NCBI GenBank assembly: GCA_012517755.1
Contig: JAAYUH010000245.1
Span: forward strand, 1 to 5,785
Source of the DNA: a bacterium
GTDB lineage: Bacteria; Caldisericota; Caldisericia; B22-G15
Length of the DNA: 5,785 bases
Reading direction: 5' to 3'
Part shown: positions 1 to 5,344 of the stretch, in pieces
Layout of the letters: each line of letters begins with the position of its first letter
How positions within the stretch are numbered: position 1 is the first letter of the stretch
Translations under genes and position numbers: made by a program
The notes under the pieces: generated by a model
Told to the model about the DNA's origin: nothing
Databases searched by the model: none
The model's input: the letters and a program-made list of their open reading frames with translations, nothing else

Positions 1-1
1 A

Positions 2-1489
2 CCATTTGTTTGTGGTTCAACAGCATTAATAAAACAACTCAACCCTGATTGGACTCCTGAAGATGTAAAAGCATCTTTAATGAATAATGCTTTTATTTTA
101 ATTAATCCAAATAATAACCTTCCATTTACCTGGACAGATCAAGGTTCAGGTAGAGTTGATTTATATGCTACAGCCACAACTCCTCTTTTGATAAAACCAT
201 ACTCAATTTTTATAATGGAAAATGAGGGAAAAGTTGATATTAAAATAAAAAATTTATTGGATAATGATTTAGAGGTTAAAGTTACATCAAATTTAATATC
301 CCAAGTATCTGGCATAATATTTGACTTTCTTGATAAAGAAGAAGTTTTCACTGTTAAAGCTAATGATGAATTAGTTATTCCATTCAATTATAAAGTTGAT
401 GATAAAACTCCAGAAGGATACTATGATGCAGTAATTTATTTTAGAACAAATGATAGAACTTTACATATTCCAATAGTTGTAAAGAAGGGAATTCCTAAAG
501 TTCCAACAAAAATTTTAGATGATATTTCAATTGACCCAAGAAAAATATCTCCAAATGGTGACGGAATAGAAGATACAATAAAATTTCATTTTAAATTAAA
601 TTTTGGTGAAAAGGGTCTTTTTAATGAACAAGCATATAGAAGTAGAATTGGAGGAGTTATAATTGATATTCTTGATGAAAAAGGGACAACAAAATTAGGA
701 ACAATTTATAAGAAAGTTTTGATGAACGGAGTTTATGATTTTATCTGGGATGGTAGAGATTTTGAAGGAAAATTCTTCTTATGTGATGGAAGATATCAAT
801 ACAAAATTTATTGTATTACAATTCAATCTGGTGATCAATTACAATTAGTTGAAGAGGGAGCAGAAGTTGGATTCTTTATAGTTGATGAAAATATTTTTCT
901 TTGTACAAAAATTGAGACAAGAGATTCAGTTGCGAAAAACACTGGATTCCTTTTTGATGTTGGAGTTAAAGCTGCACCAGATTTAAAAATTGTAAATTCA
1001 GAACTTACTTTTGATCCAGAATATTTAGAGGTTATTGATGTTTTACCAGGTGATTTTCTAAAAGAAGGAGATAGTGAGGTTAGGGTTGAATATGAAGTTG
1101 ATAAAGAATATGGGAAAATAAAAGTTAAGGTTACAAGAGTTAATGAAAAAGGAGTAACTGGTGAAGGAACTGTTTTTAGAATTAAATTTAAAGCCATAAA
1201 AGATGGTGGAACAAGGGTCGCTATCTCAAGTTTTGTCGGTTTTGATTCGCAGAATAGACCTCTTGATTTTCTTTTAATTGAAAAGGTCATAAAAATTACA
1301 CTACTTATGGGCGATATAAATGATGATGGAAAAGTAGATTCAGATGATTTAATAATTTTTGCAAAATCTTTTGGAACTAAAATTGGAGATTCTGATTACA
1401 ATGAAAAGTGTGATTTTAATGGTGATGGTAAAGTTGATGCAGAAGATTTACTTCTTTTAGCTAAAAATTTTGGAACTCAAGCCCCTTAA
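2..1489 (+). CDS. Subtilisin-family (S8) serine protease with cohesin-like and dockerin domains, C-terminal part (5' end outside window)
   Basis: An open frame runs from base 2, the window edge, to TAA at 1487-1489 (495 residues). The internal ATG at 80 is not the start, because residues before it continue the protease fold. The first residues, PFVCGSTALIKQLNPDWTPE, match the helix following the catalytic Ser motif GTSMAxP of subtilases; the Ser, His and Asp lie upstream, unseen. QGSGRVDLYA (about 47-56) is the usual end of the S8 domain. Then come an Ig/Fn3-like beta region (about 59-162), a FlgD-like Ig domain containing SPNGDGIEDT and FIWDGRDFEGK (about 173-276), a cohesin-like domain (about 301-434; LTFDPEYLEV, GTVFRIKFKA) and a type I dockerin (about 436-495) with two calcium loops, DINDDGKVDSDD and DFNGDGKVDAED. 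The protein is probably secreted or on the cell surface, degrading protein outside the cell; the signal peptide would lie upstream. No C-terminal membrane segment or LPXTG motif is present. The S8 and dockerin calls are firm; the cohesin call is likely, from pattern only. Confidence 0.9.
   Translation, partial: PFVCGSTALIKQLNPDWTPEDVKASLMNNAFILINPNNNLPFTWTDQGSGRVDLYATATTPLLIKPYSIFIMENEGKVDIKIKNLLDNDLEVKVTSNLISQVSGIIFDFLDKEEVFTVKANDELVIPFNYKVDDKTPEGYYDAVIYFRTNDRTLHIPIVVKKGIPKVPTKILDDISIDPRKISPNGDGIEDTIKFHFKLNFGEKGLFNEQAYRSRIGGVIIDILDEKGTTKLGTIYKKVLMNGVYDFIWDGRDFEGKFFLCDGRYQYKIYCITIQSGDQLQLVEEGAEVGFFIVDENIFLCTKIETRDSVAKNTGFLFDVGVKAAPDLKIVNSELTFDPEYLEVIDVLPGDFLKEGDSEVRVEYEVDKEYGKIKVKVTRVNEKGVTGEGTVFRIKFKAIKDGGTRVAISSFVGFDSQNRPLDFLLIEKVIKITLLMGDINDDGKVDSDDLIIFAKSFGTKIGDSDYNEKCDFNGDGKVDAEDLLLLAKNFGTQAP
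1310..1480 (+). repeat. Duplicated dockerin F-hand repeats within the protease gene
   Basis: Two units of about 69 bases (1310-1378 and 1412-1480) each encode a calcium loop plus helix: GDINDDGKVDSDD...FAKSFGT and CDFNGDGKVDAED...LAKNFGT. They are joined by a short linker (KIGDSDYNEK). This is the standard internal duplication of type I dockerins, in which Asp and Asn side chains at loop positions 1, 3, 5 and 12 bind calcium. All those acidic positions are intact in both copies, so the module looks functional. Confidence 0.85.
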
Positions 1490-1504
1490 ATTATCTAAGA
1501 AGCC

Positions 1505-1534
1505 AAAAAGGGAGGTTCAAACCTCCCTTTTTTT
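1505..1534 (+). terminator. Intrinsic terminator of the protease gene, possibly bidirectional
   Basis: The stem GGGAGGT (1510-1516) pairs with ACCTCCC (1521-1527) around a TCAA tetraloop and is followed by seven T residues (1528-1534). A preceding run of five A residues (1505-1509) lengthens the stem in the + direction and gives a T5 tract on the minus strand. It begins 15 bases after the protease stop and lies between convergent genes, so it probably ends transcription from both sides. Confidence 0.9.
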
Positions 1535-1538
1535 ATTT

Positions 1539-1569
1539 GGTTAACAATGAGACTGTCTCATTGTTAACC
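1539..1569. repeat. 31-bp near-perfect palindrome (element 1)
   Basis: The arm GGTTAACAATGAGAC (1539-1553) is the exact reverse complement of GTCTCATTGTTAACC (1555-1569), leaving one unpaired base at 1554; as RNA it would form a 14-bp stem with a 3-base loop. No T-run follows on either strand, so it is not an ordinary intrinsic terminator. Its right arm contains the last Gly codon and the TAA stop of the ATP-grasp gene read on the minus strand. It shares arms and central CTGTCT with the hairpin at 5305-5341. Confidence 0.85.
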
Positions 1570-2523
1570 TTGAAAGAAGTGTCTTTTTATCGCTATTTCT
1601 AAAATTTTTAATATAAAATTATCATAGGAGAATCCAACTTTTTCTGCCATTTTTAAAATATCGGAATATCCTGGTACAAGAAGTGGTAAAGAATTTATTT
1701 CAAGAATATAATATTCACCATCTTTTACTCTTAAATCAATTCTTGCATAATCTCTTAGTCCAAGTGCTTTGTAGGAACATTTAACTCCTCTTTTAATTTT
1801 TTCTTCAACCTCTTTATTAATTCTTGCAGGGCAGTAATATTTTATTTTATTTTCTCCTATCTCATTTTTTACTCTATATGAATAGAACCTTTCAACTCCT
1901 TCTGGAAGTGATGAGAAATCTATTTCAAGTAGAGGAAGAATTGTAATTTCTTCATCATTACCAATTACACCACAACTTAATTCAATTCCATCAATATATT
2001 CTTCAACTAATGCAGGCTCTTTAAAATCTTTGTGTATTTTTTCAACTTCTCTTTTCAAACTTTCTAAATCCCATACAACTGAATTTTTAGTTAAACCCAA
2101 TGCGCTACCTTCTCTTACTGGCTTTATTATCAAAGGATAATTTAAATTCAAATCATTTTCTATATTTTCATTCTCCTTGATATGCGTAAATCTTGATGTT
2201 GGAATATTATAAAAAGACAGGATAAGTTTTGTTATAAATTTATCTAAACAGATAGTATGAGTGAAAGCTGAAGAACCCGTATATGGAATATTAAATAAGT
2301 CAAGAATAGCTGGCATATGAATTTGTCTTCCTTCTTTTCCACCACTTGTTGATAAATTAAATACAAAGTCAACTTTTTTAATATTTACAAAAAAATTTTC
2401 ATCAAAAGGAACTTTTATAACTTCATATTTTTTGTTAATTGCATTAAATACTGCATCAACCATTAAACTTTTATTTTTGTCTAAATTTTTATCATGAACA
2501 ACCCCAATTTTTTTTATCTCCAT
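1564..2523 (-). CDS. D-alanine-D-alanine-ligase-like ATP-grasp ligase
   Basis: This 319-residue cytosolic enzyme is close to the usual Ddl length (300-370). Family landmarks appear in order: IPYTGS (79-84), DK (94-95), PLIIKPVREGSALG (130-143) with the ATP-contacting Lys134 and glycine-rich loop, EEYIDGIELSCGV (174-186), FYSYRVK (213-219), ARIDLR (260-265) and EINSLP (275-280), whose Asp263, Glu275 and Asn277 fit the magnesium ligands. ATP-dependent ligation of an amine to an acyl-phosphate is therefore expected. The substrate side differs from true Ddl: the N-terminal GGxSxExxVS loop is replaced by VVHDKNLDKNKSL, and the NTxPGMT end by NSLPLLVPGYS. A substrate other than two D-Ala is therefore likely (inference). 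The ATG at 2521-2523 follows TGAGGA (2531-2536) at a suitable distance. It is the last gene of the operon, 35 bases after the cobalamin gene, and its stop lies inside palindrome 1. Confidence 0.85.
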   Translation of the reverse strand: MEIKKIGVVHDKNLDKNKSLMVDAVFNAINKKYEVIKVPFDENFFVNIKKVDFVFNLSTSGGKEGRQIHMPAILDLFNIPYTGSSAFTHTICLDKFITKLILSFYNIPTSRFTHIKENENIENDLNLNYPLIIKPVREGSALGLTKNSVVWDLESLKREVEKIHKDFKEPALVEEYIDGIELSCGVIGNDEEITILPLLEIDFSSLPEGVERFYSYRVKNEIGENKIKYYCPARINKEVEEKIKRGVKCSYKALGLRDYARIDLRVKDGEYYILEINSLPLLVPGYSDILKMAEKVGFSYDNFILKILEIAIKRHFFQG

Positions 2524-2542
2524 AAAATTTTCCTCAGATGTT

Positions 2543-2560
2543 AAAAAAGGGTCACTCCCT
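2543..2560 (-). promoter_or_regulatory. Weak hairpin plus T6 tract between operon genes 2 and 3
   Basis: On the minus strand AGGG (2560-2557) can pair with CCCT (2551-2548) around AGTGA, followed by six T residues (2548-2543). A 4-bp stem is too short for an efficient terminator, but it could reduce expression of the downstream ATP-grasp gene. It overlaps the TAG stop of the cobalamin gene, so ribosomes may disrupt it. This is tentative. Confidence 0.2.
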
Positions 2561-4181
2561 AATTTAACATTTTTAATCTCTCTTTTTCTTTTAAAATTTT
2601 TCCATTCTCATCTACTGCATAATTTGCACCATTTATAACTTCACATCTAATTTCCCCTTTTGCAACAGAAAATCCAGTTAGACCAGGAGCATCAAGAATA
2701 CCAAGTTTTACTGCATTATATAGAGTTTCTGGATCAATCAATGGATCATCTTTATCTTTTCCAATCTCTTTTATTTTTTCAATTAAATACAAAGATTCGT
2801 TCTTTATTTCATCAACTCTATTTCTAATATCTTTATCCTGAATAAAATCAGGAAGGCCAGTTTCAGCAAGAAGATATGCTTTTTTTACCATCTTCACACT
2901 TTCTAAAATTTCCTTACTCGTTGCTCTTTTTATAGCTTCTGTATAAGCCACAACATGTATTATATGAGGTTTAAGGTATGAACCATAAAACATAGATGAA
3001 ACAAGTTGCCCCATAGCTTGATAAGGATCAGATGGATAGGAAAGTAAACCAGTTCTTATCATTCTGTATGTTTTAAAATTTTCATCTTCTAAACTTTCTA
3101 CAAGTTCCATTCTTGCTAAACTTTTTGCAATATCCATTTTTGGAGATAAATTTGGAGGTGTATTTAACATATATTGTTGTATATAATGCTTTACTCCTAA
3201 TTTTTTTGCAATGTATGCTACAAGGTATGAATCGAAAACAGCAAGAGTATCATGAGCATTTCTTAACTCCCATTGATGAGAGTCATTTACCTCTACTGGA
3301 ACACCATTTTCTCCATTCCATTTTATACCCTCCATATTTTCTTTTATAGCAGAAAGAAGTTCTCTATCGCTTCTTCTATCTAAATCTGAATACCAAAAAA
3401 TTGGAATTGCAGCCCATGCATTATTTAATGTTTCTTTAAGTACTTTTGAAAATTTAACCATATCTCTTGTTCCTGAATAACATCTCATCAAAGGAAAATT
3501 ACCTCTTCTTGATGCTTCATAAAGTTTTTTAAAATCTTCTTCACTTCTTATTGGAGCACCACCAGCACCTGACAGTTTCTCATCCATTTTTTCCTTTTCA
3601 AAAAAGTAACTCTGACAGTTTTGATCTGGAGCAATTGAAATAATATCAAGAAGTTTACTTTCTGATAGTTTTTTAACCTCTTCTATTGTCTCTTCCATTG
3701 TTTGGAGACCAATGTGGTGCCTTATTAAGGCATATGGCTCTTTGAATTTTATCCTATCAGGAAGATTTTGTGGGAACTCCTTCTCTTCAATTTTACTGCC
3801 TCCTCCTTTTATAAAATTCAAAACATCTTCTACCTCTTCACTACCATCAAAAACCTTTTCAAATATTTTGTAATTTTTTGCAACTTTACCAGTCTCTATT
3901 GTTCCTCCAAAGACAAATTTTAAACCTTTTTTATCAATTTTATTCAATTTTTCTATAAATTCATCAAGTAAATTTTTTAATGGTTCTTCGCCAAGTCGAT
4001 AACTTATAGCTACCAAATCTGGATTTACTTCAACAATCGCACCAATAAGTTTTTCTATTGGGACAGCACCTCCGAGATAAACAATTTCATACCCCTCTTT
4101 TTTTGCAAGATTTAAAAAATTTAGAAGCCCTGCAACATGTATATCATTTCCTATTGATGCCCCAACAATTTTTTTACTCAT
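2559..4181 (-). CDS. Cobalamin-binding protein with glutamate-mutase-like catalytic region
   Basis: A 540-residue cytosolic protein from ATG 4181 (541 from GTG 4184; residue numbers below use the GTG). The N-terminal 130 residues form a B12-binding Rossmann domain with the three usual signatures: DIHVAG (14-19; DxHxxG, with His16 as expected lower cobalt ligand), ISYRL (60-64, in the SxL position) and FGGT (92-95). Residues about 145-541 resemble the TIM-barrel catalytic subunit of coenzyme-B12 mutases such as methylaspartate (glutamate) mutase E, with conserved-looking blocks PLMRCYSGTRD (231-241), VEVNDSHQWELRNAHD (297-312) and QQYMLNTPPNLSPKMDIA (336-353). The expected role is radical isomerisation of an amino-acid-like substrate, but no specific substrate can be assigned. 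Sigma- and epsilon-like parts are fused, and the catalytic part is shorter than typical MutE (about 480). ATG 4181 is preferred because the GGAGGAGGG site (4184-4192) would overlap a GTG start. It overlaps the dehydrogenase gene by 8 bases, implying translational coupling. Confidence 0.8.
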   Translation of the reverse strand: MSKKIVGASIGNDIHVAGLLNFLNLAKKEGYEIVYLGGAVPIEKLIGAIVEVNPDLVAISYRLGEEPLKNLLDEFIEKLNKIDKKGLKFVFGGTIETGKVAKNYKIFEKVFDGSEEVEDVLNFIKGGGSKIEEKEFPQNLPDRIKFKEPYALIRHHIGLQTMEETIEEVKKLSESKLLDIISIAPDQNCQSYFFEKEKMDEKLSGAGGAPIRSEEDFKKLYEASRRGNFPLMRCYSGTRDMVKFSKVLKETLNNAWAAIPIFWYSDLDRRSDRELLSAIKENMEGIKWNGENGVPVEVNDSHQWELRNAHDTLAVFDSYLVAYIAKKLGVKHYIQQYMLNTPPNLSPKMDIAKSLARMELVESLEDENFKTYRMIRTGLLSYPSDPYQAMGQLVSSMFYGSYLKPHIIHVVAYTEAIKRATSKEILESVKMVKKAYLLAETGLPDFIQDKDIRNRVDEIKNESLYLIEKIKEIGKDKDDPLIDPETLYNAVKLGILDAPGLTGFSVAKGEIRCEVINGANYAVDENGKILKEKERLKMLN

Positions 4182-5259
4182 CACCCTCCTCCAGAAGTTT
4201 TAAAATCTCCTCAATTTTTTTACCTTTAAGACCTAAAGATTCAACAGTCCTACCTTCTTTAAAATAGTCCTTTTCCATCATAACATTAGCTAAATTAATA
4301 ACTGAATCTATTACTGGTGTTTGAACTCCAAACTCTTTACCAAATGATGATATTGGAACCAGACTCATTGGAACATCTTCTGTTATATATCTATTATCAA
4401 TACTTGGTGGAGCAAGAATACCTTGATAGCCACTGTTATTATGAATTGCTTCATATAGATTTTTCCCTGTTACATCATAAGCATATTTTAACCAGTTTAC
4501 AGATGTCAGAGGCTCAGCACCAAAAATTTTCATAACATTACATCTTTCCTCATCCACTTTTTCAAGAACTTTTGCAACAGAACTCGATATTCCTTCAAGG
4601 TAAAATTCGAATTTACCTGCAGTTAATTCAATTCTTGCTGCATTCAATAAAAGGGTCGCTGGATGAAAGACTGCTCCAATATTATTAAAACTTGTATAAA
4701 TTATGTTATCTGCAAGTTCAAATTCTGGCATAACCTCTTTCATAATTTCTTTAAGTTCACCATTTCTTTTAGAAGGTAGTGCTGCAATTGGCACAGCATT
4801 TTTGATTCTAAATATTTTTACAACTCCAGGATTTGACATTCTTGATGCAAAGATAAGGGTTTGTGCTTCAGCTATAATTACATCTTTTTTTACTCCCTTA
4901 CTTTTAAATATATTTTTAAACTCAAGCACTCCTCCTGTTCTTCCTGGATTAAGTAAAATTATTTGACCATCCTCAACAACTGGGGCCATTTTTTCTGCGA
5001 TTTGCCTATGAGCAAAAGCTGGAACAACAACCATCAATAATTTTCTTCCCTTCATCGCCTCTTCTAAGTTTGTTGTTGCAAAAGATATATCATACACTCC
5101 TTTTACTTCACCTTCAAGTTTTATTCTTCTATTTTCTATAATTGGTGCAATTCTCCAACTGCTTCTGTTGAAAAGAGATGTATCAAAACCTTTCATTGCA
5201 AAGTATGCAGCAAATGCTTGTCCTCCATTTCCTGCTCCTATAACGCAAATATTAACCAT
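4174..5259 (-). CDS. NAD(P)-dependent octopine/opine-dehydrogenase-family protein
   Basis: This 361-residue soluble oxidoreductase has the length and order of the octopine/nopaline dehydrogenase family. The N-terminal Rossmann domain carries VIGAGNGG (6-13), the dinucleotide-binding glycine loop, and VVVPAFAH (77-84). The C-terminal helical domain holds NNIGAVFHPATLLLNAARIE (192-211), with His199 as the expected catalytic residue, and RYITEDVP (290-297). The spacing of Arg290 and Asp295 equals that of the substrate-binding pair Arg324/Asp329 in scallop octopine dehydrogenase (recalled from the literature). Family enzymes reductively join an amino acid amine to a 2-oxo acid, or run in reverse, using NAD(P)H. 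The substrate here is unknown, and many bacterial members are uncharacterised. Asn31-Arg32 (FNR) after the second beta strand might hint at NADP use, but weakly. It is the first gene of the operon, with a strong ribosome binding site before ATG 5259; its 3' end overlaps the cobalamin gene. Confidence 0.85.
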   Translation of the reverse strand: MVNICVIGAGNGGQAFAAYFAMKGFDTSLFNRSSWRIAPIIENRRIKLEGEVKGVYDISFATTNLEEAMKGRKLLMVVVPAFAHRQIAEKMAPVVEDGQIILLNPGRTGGVLEFKNIFKSKGVKKDVIIAEAQTLIFASRMSNPGVVKIFRIKNAVPIAALPSKRNGELKEIMKEVMPEFELADNIIYTSFNNIGAVFHPATLLLNAARIELTAGKFEFYLEGISSSVAKVLEKVDEERCNVMKIFGAEPLTSVNWLKYAYDVTGKNLYEAIHNNSGYQGILAPPSIDNRYITEDVPMSLVPISSFGKEFGVQTPVIDSVINLANVMMEKDYFKEGRTVESLGLKGKKIEEILKLLEEGDE

Positions 5260-5263
5260 AAAT

Positions 5264-5273
5264 CCACCTCCTC
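5264..5273 (-). promoter_or_regulatory. Strong ribosome binding site of the opine dehydrogenase gene
   Basis: On the minus strand GAGGAGGTGG ends four bases before the ATG at 5259-5257. It matches the anti-Shine-Dalgarno complement almost fully and fixes the start codon of the dehydrogenase. Confidence 0.85.
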
Positions 5274-5289
5274 TTTTTGGTTTTTTCTA

Positions 5290-5298
5290 ATTATACCA
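5290..5298 (-). promoter_or_regulatory. Extended -10 promoter of the three-gene operon
   Basis: On the minus strand TGGTATAAT fits the extended -10 consensus (TGnTATAAT) exactly. The predicted transcript start is near 5283, giving a leader of about 24 bases before ATG 5259. No good -35 box is seen; the -35 position (about 5313-5318, GTTTTT) lies inside the palindrome at 5305-5341. A sigma-70-type promoter with a strong extended -10 can work without a good -35. Confidence 0.65.
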
Positions 5299-5304
5299 CC
5301 CAAT

Positions 5305-5341
5305 TAGTTTACAAAAACAGACAGCCTACTTTTGTAAACTA
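5305..5341. repeat. Inverted repeat with 12-bp perfect arms (element 2)
   Basis: TAGTTTACAAAA (5305-5316) is the exact reverse complement of TTTTGTAAACTA (5330-5341), around a 13-base centre that reads GTAGGCTGTCTGT on the minus strand. It starts three bases after the stop of the ABC ATPase gene and ends just upstream of the operon's extended -10. No T-run follows on the minus strand, so it is not a typical intrinsic terminator. It could be an operator, an RNA 3'-end stabiliser, or a copy of a small palindromic repeat related to the one at 1539-1569. Confidence 0.75.
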
Positions 5342-5344
5342 TTT

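Noticed and set aside
80..82. ATG at 80 as start of the protease gene
   Set aside because: The frame is open to the window edge, and the residues before this Met match the conserved helix after the catalytic Ser of subtilases; no ribosome binding site precedes it.
835..1290. Long open frame on the minus strand inside the protease gene
   Set aside because: It lies antisense to conserved FlgD-like and cohesin-like coding sequence and is low-complexity (Ser, Thr, Pro, Lys), with no recognisable domain. The same applies to 139-387 (minus), and to 3113-3349, 4058-4267, 4317-4535 and 4703-4966 (plus) opposite the operon genes.
1539..1569. Biotin repressor (BirA) operator, because the arms contain GTTAAC and TTGTTAACC
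   Set aside because: BirA sites have TTGTnAACC first and GGTTnACAA second, about 15 bases apart. Here, and at 5305-5341, the half-sites are in the opposite order, one copy lies at a gene end, and no biotin gene is present.
2559..4181. D-ornithine or lysine aminomutase large subunit
   Set aside because: Those enzymes have a PLP-binding barrel and a C-terminal B12 domain and are about 700 residues long. Here the B12 domain is N-terminal, the chain is shorter, and the ord/ort/kam-type neighbours are absent.
4174..5259. Staphylopine/pseudopaline-type metallophore dehydrogenase
   Set aside because: The motifs FHP and RYxTEDVP fit the octopine/nopaline family, and no nicotianamine-synthase-like or histidine racemase gene is nearby.
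5305..5341. Intrinsic terminator of the ABC ATPase gene
   Set aside because: The stem is good, but on the minus strand it is followed by AATTGGG rather than a T-run. Without a T-tract I do not call it a terminator.
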